From assembly GCA_963797115.1 (NCBI GenBank), contig CAWCOH010000007.1, positions 496,001-560,000 on the forward strand: a stretch of 64,000 nt of DNA, written 5' to 3'. The DNA is from AP-15 sp963797115. GTDB taxonomy: Bacteria; Pseudomonadota; Alphaproteobacteria; ATCC43930; CGMCC-115725. Positions 54,367 through 63,684 of this stretch are shown one piece after another. Both the position numbers and the translations under genes were made by a program. Numbering within the stretch: position 1 is the stretch's first letter; every line of letters begins with the position of its first letter. Under the pieces are notes generated by a model. That model searched no databases, was not told where the DNA came from, and saw only the letters and a list, made by a program, of their open reading frames with translations.

Positions 54367-55268
54367 TATTGATTGCTGGAAGCGAGCGAATAGACCAATT
54401 TCGCGGCGGCCACGTCTTCGATCGCGAGCCCGACCGACTTGAAGACCGTCGTCGCCGCTACCGGTGCTTCCTTGAGACCGGCAAAGATCTCGCCGATCTC
54501 GGCGTAGATCGGGGCGTTCGAGAGGATCACGTCCCCGGACTCTTTAAGCACCGCCTCGCGCGAATCGACGATGAGGGTGTTGGCCATCGCAACGTTGTCG
54601 AGTTCGCGCCACCCGGGGCGCGGTGCGCCGACGGCATTGACGTGCGCACCCGGCTTGAGCCAATCTCCCTTGAGGATCGGCTCCAGTGCGTTCGTTGCAG
54701 TCACGACGACGTCGGCTCCGCGTACCGCGGATTCGGCGGGCATCGCCTCTGTTCCGTACTGTTCGGCAAAACGCTCGGCGTGCTCCTGGCTGCGGCTCCA
54801 AACCCTGACTTCGGCAAAGCTGCAGATTTGCGAGAGCGCTTCCAAATGAGCGTGTGCCTGCACGCCGCTGCCGAGCAGCGCCAGCACTCGACTATCGGGT
54901 GCGGCCAAAAGCTTGGTTGCCGCTGCCGATACGGCGGCGGTTCGCATTTCGGTGATCAGCCGCCCGTCCATGACTGCCAGAGGTTGGCCGGTCTCCGGAC
55001 TGAACAACACGATCATTGCCATATGGGTTGGGATGCCGCTGGCAGCATTTTGCGGGAAAAAGCTAACCAGCTTGGCGCCCATCGCATCCGCCGCCACCGT
55101 CGGCATGATGCCGAAATATCGCTTTCCCTCTTCTATCGTCAGCATATTCCGCACCGGCTGCAGCACTCGGCCGAGCGAAAAATCGGCAAGAGCCTGCTCC
55201 ATCGCCGCGATCAGGCGATCCCAGCGCAACAGGCCGCGGATTCTGTCCTCGTCCAAATACATTACCAT
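54366..55268 (-). CDS. ornithine cyclodeaminase / mu-crystallin family protein
   Basis: 300 residues. LVSFFPQNAASGIPTHMAMI, DGRLITEMRTAAVSA (substrate/phosphate-like site), NAD fold ALLGSGVQAHAHLEALSQ, VNAVGAPRPGWRELD. Family members include ornithine cyclodeaminase, alanine dehydrogenase and ketimine reductases; the substrate is not decided here. Its stop and the mlaA start share a base at 54366. Confidence 0.88.
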   Translation of the reverse strand: MVMYLDEDRIRGLLRWDRLIAAMEQALADFSLGRVLQPVRNMLTIEEGKRYFGIMPTVAADAMGAKLVSFFPQNAASGIPTHMAMIVLFSPETGQPLAVMDGRLITEMRTAAVSAAATKLLAAPDSRVLALLGSGVQAHAHLEALSQICSFAEVRVWSRSQEHAERFAEQYGTEAMPAESAVRGADVVVTATNALEPILKGDWLKPGAHVNAVGAPRPGWRELDNVAMANTLIVDSREAVLKESGDVILSNAPIYAEIGEIFAGLKEAPVAATTVFKSVGLAIEDVAAAKLVYSLASSNQ

Positions 55269-55422
55269 CGAAGTATTCTCGGGGGGGAAGTTGCGCGGAT
55301 GATTGACGTCGGGTCGCCAGCGGAGTCAAGGTGTAGCGAACGCCTCGTTGATCTGGGTCAACGAGGCTTCATCAATCATCGCTATCAAGATATCCGGAAG
55401 AGCATCGATGTGGAGACGCGCC

Positions 55423-55785
55423 ATGCCTCAGTCGATCAAGCTGTTGCTGTTGGTCATCGCCTGCCTCGCTGCCTCGGCGGCGCAGGCCCAACTTTTGGGA
55501 CCGGCGTTTGAATCGAATATTACGTTGACGCAGGAGGACCTCAACATGATGCGCCAGACCGTCAACCAGCAGATCCACGGCAAGCCGGTTGGCACCACCG
55601 CTACTTGGACCAATCCGAGCAGCAAGAACTCCGGAGCCATAAAGCTGCTCAAGAAATTTACTGCGCGGAATATGCGATGTGAGACAATCGGCTATACGAT
55701 GAAGACGACGGCGATGGCCGCCTCACCCGAGCACTATGAATTCAACAGCTGCCTGCAACCGGACGGAAGCTGGAAGATCCTGTAA
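55423..55785 (+). CDS. RT0821/Lpp0805-like surface-antigen domain protein
   Basis: 120 residues from the ATG at 55423. Signal peptide MPQSIKLLLLVIACLAASAA(QA), then TWTNPSSKNSGAIKLLKKF, MRCETIGYTM, CLQPDGSWKIL, the small outer-membrane surface-antigen domain with two Cys. Function unknown. Confidence 0.7.
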   Translation: MPQSIKLLLLVIACLAASAAQAQLLGPAFESNITLTQEDLNMMRQTVNQQIHGKPVGTTATWTNPSSKNSGAIKLLKKFTARNMRCETIGYTMKTTAMAASPEHYEFNSCLQPDGSWKIL

Positions 55786-55800
55786 ATCGGTTTTGGAGCC

Positions 55801-56415
55801 CTATTGAGAGAGACTGGCGGTCTTCGTCTTCTCTCGCATCAATGTCAGAAGGCCACCCACTTGACCGCCGTTGCGCTGGATTACCGAGGCGAATTCGGAG
55901 CGCTGTGTCACCATCATGCTGATGCCTTCGATGACGACGTCGTTGATCTTGAAGGTGCCGCTTTCAGTGACGAGCCGCCAGTCGATTTTGATCGGCCCCT
56001 CGCTGCGCGGGCTGATGATGTCGGTCGAGACGATGACGCCGCTCGGATCGGCGCGGCTGCCGCGGATCTTGAAGGTTTCGCCGTTGAAGGTGGCAAGCCG
56101 GGTTCCATAGACAAAGACCACGTAGTCCTCGAACAGCCTGAGAAACTCTTGCTGCTCTTCCTGACTAGCGCTGCGCCAATACCGGCCGAGCACGAAACGC
56201 GCGATCCCGGGGCCGTCGAAATCCGCTTGATACAATTCTCGAAATTGCGCCAGCCTCTCCGCTTGAGGGGCCTTCTTGCCGAGAATCTCGACGGCGTGAG
56301 TCCACAGTTCGTTCATGAAGACGTTAGGGTCCGCGGCGGCGGCACCAGGCGCGACCGCCGGTGACGCCATGCCGATAAGCAACCATAGCGTGGTCAGAAG
56401 GATACGGCGGGTCAT
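55801..56415 (-). CDS. mlaC: MlaC/Ttg2D-type phospholipid-binding periplasmic protein
   Basis: 204 residues from the ATG at 56415: signal peptide MTRRILLTTLWLLIGMASPA, then the Tol_Tol_Ttg2 domain (FRELYQADFDGPGIARFVLG, FLRLFEDYVVFVYGTRLATF, DWRLVTESGTFKINDVVIEG). Shuttles phospholipids between MlaA at the outer membrane and the inner-membrane MlaFEDB. Separated from mlaA here by two unrelated genes. Confidence 0.9.
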   Translation of the reverse strand: MTRRILLTTLWLLIGMASPAVAPGAAAADPNVFMNELWTHAVEILGKKAPQAERLAQFRELYQADFDGPGIARFVLGRYWRSASQEEQQEFLRLFEDYVVFVYGTRLATFNGETFKIRGSRADPSGVIVSTDIISPRSEGPIKIDWRLVTESGTFKINDVVIEGISMMVTQRSEFASVIQRNGGQVGGLLTLMREKTKTASLSQ

Positions 56416-56630
56416 CGCGGCAAGCCCTCCCTGAATTCGTAACGTCTTGCGCCTTAGCCCAAACGACCGGCCGTGCACTCTATCGGACATGGAGACTTTG
56501 GGCACGCAGGATTAACGTAAATCCAAAGCTTTGCATCCCGAAAATTTTGCCGATGCCGGGCGATTACCGTTGGCGCCGGCGGGCTGCTTGCCTACATGGG
56601 CTGTTGAATTGGAGAAGAGGGGGGTACCGG

Positions 56631-57290
56631 ATGTGGCCGTTTTCGCGTGACAAGCTGGTCGTTCCCAGACCCGAAGAGTGTCTGCCCGGCCGGGCGGTTA
56701 TGATGCCCGTGCCGGAGCGCCACTTCGTCAACGGCCATGCTCTTGTCGGACCCTATCCCGCGGGCCTGGAGAAGGCTGTGTTCGGCCTCGGCTGCTTCTG
56801 GGGCGCCGAGCGGGTGTTCTGGCAGGCCCCGGGGGTCTGGGTCACCGCCGTTGGCTATGCCGGAGGCTCCACTCCCAACGCGACCTACGAGGAGGTGTGC
56901 AGCGGACGCACCGGCCACACCGAGGCGGTGCTCGTCGTCTACGAGCCGAAGGTCACGAGCTACGAGGCCCTCTTGAAACTGTTCTGGGAGAGCCACGACC
57001 CGACCCAGGGCATGCGTCAGGGCAACGATGTGGGCACCCAATACCGCTCGGCGATCTACACCTTCTCGCCGCAGCAGGCCGCCCTCGCCGAGGCGAGCCG
57101 CGAGACCTACCAGCGGCAACTCAACGCCGCCGGGATGGGCAAGATCACCACCGAGATCCGGGAGGCCCCGCCTTTCTATTTCGCCGAGGACTATCACCAG
57201 CAGTATCTGGCGAAGAATCCCTATGGTTATTGCGGCCTCGGCGGGACCGGGGTCAGCTGCCCGATGCCGGCGAAGGTCGCCGCCGACTGA
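56631..57290 (+). CDS. msrA: peptide methionine sulfoxide reductase A
   Basis: 219 residues from the ATG at 56631. Catalytic GCFWGAERVFW (C55), YAGGSTPNATYEEVCSGRTG, LFWESHDPTQGMRQGNDVG, resolving Cys in NPYGYCGLGG and SCPMP. Reduces Met-S-sulfoxide. Confidence 0.95.
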   Translation: MWPFSRDKLVVPRPEECLPGRAVMMPVPERHFVNGHALVGPYPAGLEKAVFGLGCFWGAERVFWQAPGVWVTAVGYAGGSTPNATYEEVCSGRTGHTEAVLVVYEPKVTSYEALLKLFWESHDPTQGMRQGNDVGTQYRSAIYTFSPQQAALAEASRETYQRQLNAAGMGKITTEIREAPPFYFAEDYHQQYLAKNPYGYCGLGGTGVSCPMPAKVAAD

Positions 57291-57305
57291 TCCTCTTCCC
57301 TCCCG

Positions 57306-58268
57306 TCAATCCGCGGCGTCCCGACGACCATAAAAGTTGCCGAGTTCGGCGCCGAGATAGCCGGCGAGCACGTCCATCCCGGAACGCTCGCCCCGGGCTT
57401 CGGCGTCGGGGTTGTAGTTGGTGTTGGTGTTGACGTCGTAGGTGTAGGCCGTACGGGCGTCGGTGATGAACTCGATGCCGGCGACGCCGATGTCGTTGGC
57501 GGCGAGAAACGCCTCGTAGCGGCACTTCAGATCGGCGTCGATATCGTCGATGATCGTGAACTTCGCACGGGGCTCCTCAACCCCTGGGTCGGTCGGGCAG
57601 AAGGCGTCGCCGACGGCGCACACATCGGCCGGGCAGAGCTCGAAACCGTCGCTGGTGTCGACCTCGACCGCGTACATGAACCGCCCGCCGACGAACTCGG
57701 CGCGGGTGATCAGCGGCACCGGCGCCCGGACATATTGCTGCAGCAAATGCAAACCGTCGACCGGCGGCTCGAAATCGGGTCCCTCGAGATAATCCGCAAA
57801 CGCGTCGAGGGTGTGAAAAAGCCGCACGCCAAGCCCTTTGCCGCCCCGGTTCGGCTTCAAGATGAACGGCTCCCCGGCGAAGCGCTCACGCGCCGCCGCG
57901 ACGAGCAGCTCCTTGCCCGCAACGAGAATGGTATCCGGCGTGCGGATGCCGGCGGTCTCGAGGGCGGCGTATTGGCGCGCCTTGCTGATCTCGAGGTCGA
58001 GGGCGCGGCTGCCGTTGACGACGCGGCGCCCGTGCCGTTCGAGCCAGGCCAGCACCGCTGCTGTCAGCTCGGCAGCGTAGCGGTGGTCGCGGGTGTGCGA
58101 GGAAGCGCTCATCCGATTGTAGAAGACGCCTTGCGGCGGCGGTTGCGATAGGTCGAAGACACCGCGGTCGAGAAACCAGTCTCGCCAGGGAAGCCTTTGC
58201 CGATCAAGCGCCTCGGCCAACGGCGCCAGCCAAGCCGCGTTCTCGTGAATGACATGTATCCGCGTCAT
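57306..58268 (-). CDS. RimK-like ATP-grasp protein
   Basis: 320 residues. ATP-grasp core: ISKARQYAALETAGIRTPDT, EPFILKPNRGGKGLGVRLF, and metal site GVAGIEFITD ... YTYDVNTNTNYN. Such enzymes ligate an amino acid or amine to a carboxylate; the substrate is unknown. Convergent with msrA. Confidence 0.85.
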   Translation of the reverse strand: MTRIHVIHENAAWLAPLAEALDRQRLPWRDWFLDRGVFDLSQPPPQGVFYNRMSASSHTRDHRYAAELTAAVLAWLERHGRRVVNGSRALDLEISKARQYAALETAGIRTPDTILVAGKELLVAAARERFAGEPFILKPNRGGKGLGVRLFHTLDAFADYLEGPDFEPPVDGLHLLQQYVRAPVPLITRAEFVGGRFMYAVEVDTSDGFELCPADVCAVGDAFCPTDPGVEEPRAKFTIIDDIDADLKCRYEAFLAANDIGVAGIEFITDARTAYTYDVNTNTNYNPDAEARGERSGMDVLAGYLGAELGNFYGRRDAAD

Positions 58269-58367
58269 CGGCTCCTCCCGGTGCGGCGAAGTACCAATAA
58301 CACATAAGCTTCGGCCAACGTATTTTTATACTAAAAAAACGTGTTCTATAAGTATGTGAGAGGCGCG

Positions 58368-58733
58368 GTGAGATTCGAAGGCGTCGAAATCCCGGAGGGA
58401 TCCATCCTCCATCTGACGAATACGCCGCACCTGATCGAGCGCTTCGCGCTACCGGTGCTGACCTCGCCGTTTCGGGCGTTCGGGCTGGACCTGCCGTCAC
58501 AGGCGGAGGTTTGGCTCTGCCGCGAAAACTGGGCAGTCGATCAGGTCAACGTACCAAACGGCGCTTATGTCGAGATCGCCGGTGTGAAGCTCACCGGTTT
58601 TATGAACTTCGATTGCCGTCTCTTCCACGACGGCAGCCTGTACGAGGTCACCCGAATACACGGCGAGATCTGGCCAAGCGGCCGAACCGTCTTTCGCGCT
58701 GATCTCGACCTGCCGGCTTCCACACGGCCCTGA
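58368..58733 (+). CDS. hypothetical protein
   Basis: About 121 residues from the GTG at 58368 (GAGAGG upstream); the frame is open from 58341. VRFEGVEIPEGSILHLTNTP, VWLCRENWAVDQVNVPNGAY, GFMNFDCRLFHDGSLYEVTR. No family recognised; codon use is like that of the neighbours. Divergent from the ATP-grasp gene across an AT-rich 100-bp spacer. Confidence 0.55.
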   Translation: MRFEGVEIPEGSILHLTNTPHLIERFALPVLTSPFRAFGLDLPSQAEVWLCRENWAVDQVNVPNGAYVEIAGVKLTGFMNFDCRLFHDGSLYEVTRIHGEIWPSGRTVFRADLDLPASTRP

Positions 58734-58810
58734 CGCATAAGCAGCGCCTGGGGCTGCGTTTTAGTCGGGAATGCGAAATAGTGGGGACTGCGAACAGCCA
58801 GGAGATCGCG

Positions 58811-59566
58811 ATGGGACGGGTCGACGGAAAAGTGGCGATGGTGGCGGGTGCCGGCGGCGGGATCGGCGGGGCCGGCGCCGAAGGGTTGGCGCACGAGGGT
58901 GCCGCCGTGATGTGCGCTGACATCGACGGCGCCGCCGCAGACGCGACTGCGGCGCGCATCCGCACCGCCGGCGGCAGGGCGGCCGCGGTCACCCTCGATG
59001 TGCGGAACCCCTCGGCGATCGATGCCGCGGTGACGGCGACGGTGCGGGAGTTCGGCCGGCTCGACGTGCTCGTCGACTGCGCCGGGGTCAGTCACGGCGG
59101 GATATTTCTCGACCTCGATCCCGCCGAGTGGGAGCGCGTGATTGCAGTGAATCTGACCGGCATGTTCCATCTCGGCCAGGCGGCCGCACGGCAGATGGTC
59201 CGCCAGGGAGGCGGCGGCAGCATCATCAATGTGACCTCGCAACTCGCCGAGGTCGCCCGGCCCGAGCGCGCCGCCTATGTCGCCTCGAAAGGCGGCGGCC
59301 GCTCGCTGACCCACGGTATGGCGCTCGACCTGGCGGTGCACCGTGTCCGGGTCAATGCGATCGCACCCGGCCCGACCCTGACCAACCTGACCCGCGCCGG
59401 CTATACCGATCCTGAGCGCCGCCGCTCTACGATCGCGCAGATCCCGCTCGGCCGTCTGGGCGACCCGCAGGACCTCGTCGGCGCCATCCTCTTTCTCGCC
59501 TCGGACGACTCAGTCTGGGCAACCGGCAGCACGGTCACCGTCGATGGCGGGTACAACGCAATGTAG
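58811..59566 (+). CDS. SDR-family oxidoreductase
   Basis: 251 residues. GAGGGIG at 13-19, D37 and D39 after strand 2 (NAD), S143, Y156, K160 (YVASK), APGPTLTNL. Classical SDR; substrate unknown. Confidence 0.9.
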   Translation: MGRVDGKVAMVAGAGGGIGGAGAEGLAHEGAAVMCADIDGAAADATAARIRTAGGRAAAVTLDVRNPSAIDAAVTATVREFGRLDVLVDCAGVSHGGIFLDLDPAEWERVIAVNLTGMFHLGQAAARQMVRQGGGGSIINVTSQLAEVARPERAAYVASKGGGRSLTHGMALDLAVHRVRVNAIAPGPTLTNLTRAGYTDPERRRSTIAQIPLGRLGDPQDLVGAILFLASDDSVWATGSTVTVDGGYNAM

Positions 59567-59652
59567 AACGGACAGCCATGCTCGGCCAGCTGATCCGCAC
59601 GCTGATCAAGGCGAGAAGTCCTTGTAGCAATCCCAGGACGAAATCTGGCTTC

Positions 59653-60069
59653 ATGACAAGTAAGACACCTGAGCTCGGCTTCATCGCGGCACTTGGGCAG
59701 GAATTCTGCGAAGTTCTGTCGCCGCCGGTTCCGAGCGATCTTATAGTTCCACAGGATGGCTTCGAGGTGTGGCGGAGAGCGTTCGGAACTGATCCCACCC
59801 CTGTTGCGCTTGCAGAACTCACCGAAACAATAGGAAACGTTTATTGGCTGCTTGCATCGAATATTTCGAGTGTCCCTCCCTATCCGAGACGCATATCGGC
59901 TTGGCAGTCTCACTACGCTCGCCCGCTGGCCAACAAAACTCGCCTAACATGCCGCCGACCATTAAATCACCACAGTCGCACGATATATCTCTATCTCTAT
60001 GGGCATTGGGACGGCGAGCGGGTGCGGGATTGTCATGGCATGAGTTGGCAATGCCTGATCTCGACCTGA
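59653..60069 (+). CDS. hypothetical protein, possibly truncated by a repeat
   Basis: MTSKTPELGFIAALGQEFCE, LIVPQDGFEVWRRAFGTDPT, LAELTETIGNVYWLLAS look coding; from about residue 80 on composition changes and the end runs into a family D repeat. No family recognised. Confidence 0.35.
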   Translation: MTSKTPELGFIAALGQEFCEVLSPPVPSDLIVPQDGFEVWRRAFGTDPTPVALAELTETIGNVYWLLASNISSVPPYPRRISAWQSHYARPLANKTRLTCRRPLNHHSRTIYLYLYGHWDGERVRDCHGMSWQCLIST

Positions 60070-60123
60070 TAAAACAGGAGAAACAGGAGTACGGGACTGG
60101 TGCTGGCAGTTCGCCAGGGTCGC
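60054..60123 (+). repeat. family D repeat, copy 3
   Basis: CCTGATCTCGACCTGATAAA, ACAGGAGAAACAGGAG, GGGACTGG, GTTCGCCAGGGTCG. Collinear with 3359-3428 (reverse). The following 180 bp to 60303 hold no gene. Confidence 0.75.
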
Positions 60124-60303
60124 ACGGCTGGGTGTGTATGGTACATAATTCCGCAGATTTGCGGACCGGTGCATGGAAGGCAAGGTCAAGCAGCGACGGG
60201 GTGGGCGATCCGATCGACCAAGTCACCAGCATCTTTGTCGGTCGGCCCAGACTTCGCTCCTTCGGTTGCGGCTAGCGCGGCTTCGATGGGGTTCACGCGA
60301 GGA

Positions 60304-60548
60304 TCAGAGCCCCAGCAGGATGAAAAGCCCGGTTCCGGCAACCATGATCAGGAGCCGCTCCCGCGCACTCGGCAGCGGCAAAAGGGCGAAAACAATCGCC
60401 GCCATAATGCCGACCGGCACCGTGAGGGCCGGCAGTTGACCAAATCGGGGCCTGCCTGCAAATAGGCGGCGGTCACTCCGATGCCCCAGCCGAAGGGGAA
60501 AGCGGCGAGCACAGCTGCGGCCACCACCGCCCATGAAGGGAATTGCAT
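60304..60548 (-). pseudogene. small membrane protein, frameshifted
   Basis: MQFPSWAVVAAAVLAAFPFG, WGIGVTAAYLQAG, then the frame changes near 60448 to PRFGQLPALTVPVGIMAAIV, FALLPLPSARERLLIMVAG, TGLFILLGL. Two to three membrane helices; about 80 residues. Function unknown. Confidence 0.6.
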
Positions 60549-60595
60549 ATCGCCTCGGGGGTAGCCGAGTGTGTGCTCTTTCGATGTGAGGAACC

Positions 60596-61498
60596 ATGAA
60601 GATCGGGTTTATCGGGACCGGAACAATGGGGCAGCCGATGCTCGCCAACCTCGTCAAGAAGGGGTTTCAGGTGGTCGCCTACGACACCGTTCCGGCAGCA
60701 TTGGAGGCGGCGGTGAGGCTCGACGCCGAGCGCGCAAATTCGGCCGCACAAGCGGGCGCAGCGGCTGATCTGGTGATCACAATGCTGCCGTCCTCGGCCA
60801 ATGTCGAGGCCGCCTATCTCGGCGCCGGCGGGATCATCGAGGGGGTCGCGGCCGGGCGGCTCTGTGTCGACATGTCGACGATCGATCCCGGCACCTCTCA
60901 GCAGGTGGCGGCCCGGCTCAAGGAACGCGGCGTCCGGTTTCTCGATGCCCCGGTTTCGGGCGGCGTGGGCGGTGCGTCGGCCGGCACCTTGGCGATCATG
61001 GTCGGTGGTGATGCCTCAGACCTCGAAGAGGCGCGGCCGGTGCTCGCGGCGATGGGCAGCAATATCATCCATGTCGGGGCGGTCGGCGCCGGCGAAGTCG
61101 CCAAATTGTGCAACAATTTGATCGCGGGCACGGTGGCTGTTGCCGTCAGCGAAGCATTTCGGATCGGCGAGGCGTTCGGGGTCGACCCGCAGGTCCTGAC
61201 CAGCGTGATTGCCAAATCCTCAGGCGCCACCTGGGTTATGGAGCACATGCACCCGGTACCCGGCATCGTCGAGAGCGCTGCCTCGAGCCGGCAATACACG
61301 TCGGGTTTCATGACCGATCTGATGGCGAAGGATCTGGGTCTCGCGGTCAGCGCAGCGCGCGAAAAGCGCGTGCCGGTCGTGGTCACCCCCGCCGCCCAGC
61401 AGCTCTACCGGATGGCCTCCTCGCACGGCCTCGGGCGCAAGGATTTCTCCTCGATCTACCAGTTCCTCAAGCCGTCGAGCGACGAGGCGCCTGTCTGA
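60596..61498 (+). CDS. NAD(P)-dependent oxidoreductase, 3-hydroxyisobutyrate dehydrogenase family
   Basis: 300 residues. GFIGTGTMGQPM (4-15), DAPVSGGVGGASAGTLAIMV, catalytic Lys in GEVAKLCNN. Beta-hydroxyacid dehydrogenase family (tartronate semialdehyde reductase, HIBADH and others). Followed by an amidohydrolase and an Ldh-type gene in the same direction. Confidence 0.9.
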   Translation: MKIGFIGTGTMGQPMLANLVKKGFQVVAYDTVPAALEAAVRLDAERANSAAQAGAAADLVITMLPSSANVEAAYLGAGGIIEGVAAGRLCVDMSTIDPGTSQQVAARLKERGVRFLDAPVSGGVGGASAGTLAIMVGGDASDLEEARPVLAAMGSNIIHVGAVGAGEVAKLCNNLIAGTVAVAVSEAFRIGEAFGVDPQVLTSVIAKSSGATWVMEHMHPVPGIVESAASSRQYTSGFMTDLMAKDLGLAVSAAREKRVPVVVTPAAQQLYRMASSHGLGRKDFSSIYQFLKPSSDEAPV

Positions 61499-61558
61499 TT
61501 TCCGTGAGCCGCCGCTGGCATGCTATAGAGGCCGCTTCGCGCCGACAGGAGATATGAA

Positions 61559-62605
61559 ATGAAGAACGGCATGGTGATCATCGACGCCGACGGCCACGCC
61601 GTTGATGACGAGGCGGTCTACCGCGAGCGGCTGCCCGAGCAGCACCGCAGGCGCAACTTCATTCACCCGAGCGACGGGTTTGACCGCAACCAGAATGGCA
61701 CGATCAGCAAGCGCCCGAAAAATCCGGCGCAGAACCTCGCCGACAATGACCGCGAAGGGATCGACCTGCAGATCATCTACCCGACCGGGGGCCTCTTTCT
61801 GTCGCGGGTGCGCGAGCCCGACTATGCCGTCGCCTTAGCCCACACCTATAATGACTGGCTCTACGACTGGTGTTCGGCTGATCGCAAACGTCTAACGGGG
61901 GTCGCCCTTGTGCCATTGCATGTCGACGTCAAGGCGGCGATCGCCGAGATGGAGCGGGCCGTCTCGAAGCTCGGCGTGGTCGGGGTGATGATCAACACCT
62001 TTGATCGCAGCCGCAACGTCGCCCACCGCGACTTCTGGCCGTTCTACGAGGAATGCGCGCGCCTAGGTGTCCCGGTTGCCTTTCACGCCTCGGGCAGCGA
62101 CACGATGGACCCGCTCTGCCATTTCGACAATTTCCTGCAGGTTCATACCCTGTCACATGCACCAGAGCAGCTAATCGCCTGCACCGCCATCATCTACAGC
62201 GGCCTGCTGGAGAAATATCAGGATCTGCGCGTCGCCTTTCTCGAGGCCGGGATTGGCTGGGTCCCGTTCTGGATGGAGCACATGGACGAGGAGTACGAAT
62301 ACCGTAGCTTCGATGCGCCGCTGCTGAAAGCGAAGCCCTCGGAGTACATGACCTGCGGCCGGGTGTTCGTGTCCTGCGAGCCGGAAGAGAAGACCTTGCG
62401 CTACGTGCCGGAGTTCTTCCCCGAGGACAACATCTTGTTTGCCTCGGATTATCCCCATTGGGACGGTCAGTTTCCGAACGCCGTGGCGACCCTCGCCGAC
62501 CGCAATGACGTATCCGTCGAACTGAAGCGCAAAATCTTCTTCGACAACCCGCAGCGTTTCTATGGGTTGAAGGTCGATCCCGCCAATTTCGGCGCGACGC
62601 ATTGA
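61559..62605 (+). CDS. amidohydrolase family protein (amidohydrolase_2)
   Basis: 348 residues. N-terminal metal motif DADGHAVDD, central VAFHASG, C-terminal FASDYPHWDGQFP with the catalytic Asp. Possible decarboxylase or hydrolase; substrate unknown. 60 bp after the dehydrogenase and 13 bp before the Ldh-type gene. Confidence 0.9.
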   Translation: MKNGMVIIDADGHAVDDEAVYRERLPEQHRRRNFIHPSDGFDRNQNGTISKRPKNPAQNLADNDREGIDLQIIYPTGGLFLSRVREPDYAVALAHTYNDWLYDWCSADRKRLTGVALVPLHVDVKAAIAEMERAVSKLGVVGVMINTFDRSRNVAHRDFWPFYEECARLGVPVAFHASGSDTMDPLCHFDNFLQVHTLSHAPEQLIACTAIIYSGLLEKYQDLRVAFLEAGIGWVPFWMEHMDEEYEYRSFDAPLLKAKPSEYMTCGRVFVSCEPEEKTLRYVPEFFPEDNILFASDYPHWDGQFPNAVATLADRNDVSVELKRKIFFDNPQRFYGLKVDPANFGATH

Positions 62606-62618
62606 GGGAGGACGCACG

Positions 62619-63680
62619 ATGCCCAAGATCCCGGCGGAACGGCTGAATGAGATCGGTCGAGCATTGTTCATCGCGGCGGGGACCCCTCCCGAGGAGGCGG
62701 AAACCGTTATGCGGCACGTCGTCGCCGCCAATCTCGCGGGCCACGATTCGCACGGGATCATCCAGGTCCCGACGTATATCGAGCGCATCAAAGTCGGCCA
62801 CATCGTCCCCGGGGCGCCGTGGAAGATCGTCCAGGAATCGCCGACCACGACGGTCGTCGACGGCCATTGGGGATTTGGCTATGTCGTCAACGAACGGGCG
62901 ATGAAGCTGACGATCGAGAAGGCCAAATCCGCCAATGTCGCAGCCGCAACGGTGTTCCGCCAAGGACATATCGGCCGGGTCGCGTCCTATACGTTGATGG
63001 CCGCGCGCGAGGGAATGATCGGCATCGCCACCGCCAATTCCGGGCGCTCGCCCAAGGCGGTGGCGCCGTTCGGCGGGCGCGAGGCGCGGCTCGGCACCAA
63101 CCCGATCTCGATCGCCATGCCGTCCGACCTCGACGGGCCGCTCTATCTCGACATGGCGACCTCGGCGGCCGCCGCCGGCAAGATCGCGCTCGCTGTCGCC
63201 CGCAACCAGCCGGTGCCCGACGGCTGGATCATCGGCAGCGACGGCAAGCCGACCAACGACCCGCGCCAGCTGCGCCAGGGCGGGGCGCTGATGCCGGTCG
63301 GCGGCAGCGAAGGCTACAAGGGCTATGGCCTCTCGGTCATGGTCGAGATCCTGTGCGGCCTGTTGACTGGTCTCGGCTTCGGGGTCGAGCCGACCGGCCG
63401 CCACAACGACGGCTGCTTCATGGCGGTGTTCAAGGTCGACGCCTTCCGCCCGCTCGCCGAGTTCAAGAAGGAGATCGGCGAGTTCGCCGCCTATCTGAAG
63501 GCGACCAGGCCAGCAGAGGGCAGCAGCGGCGTCTACTACCCCGGCGAGATCGAGCATCTGCGCGAGCAGGACCGCCGCGAGAACGGCATCGAGGTCGAGG
63601 ACGCCACTTGGTACAAGCTGCGCAGCCTGGCGGAGGGTTACGGCCTCACCGAGCAGCTCGGGTTCACCGAGGTGGAGTGA
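62619..63680 (+). CDS. Ldh family oxidoreductase (malate/L-lactate/ureidoglycolate dehydrogenase type)
   Basis: 353 residues. VAANLAGHDSHGIIQVP, IGRVASYTLMAAREGMIGI, LGTNPISIAMPS, GYKGYGLSVMVEILCGLLTG. NAD(P)-dependent, non-Rossmann Ldh_2 fold. Last gene of a likely three-gene catabolic operon. Confidence 0.92.
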   Translation: MPKIPAERLNEIGRALFIAAGTPPEEAETVMRHVVAANLAGHDSHGIIQVPTYIERIKVGHIVPGAPWKIVQESPTTTVVDGHWGFGYVVNERAMKLTIEKAKSANVAAATVFRQGHIGRVASYTLMAAREGMIGIATANSGRSPKAVAPFGGREARLGTNPISIAMPSDLDGPLYLDMATSAAAAGKIALAVARNQPVPDGWIIGSDGKPTNDPRQLRQGGALMPVGGSEGYKGYGLSVMVEILCGLLTGLGFGVEPTGRHNDGCFMAVFKVDAFRPLAEFKKEIGEFAAYLKATRPAEGSSGVYYPGEIEHLREQDRRENGIEVEDATWYKLRSLAEGYGLTEQLGFTEVE

Positions 63681-63684
63681 CCGC

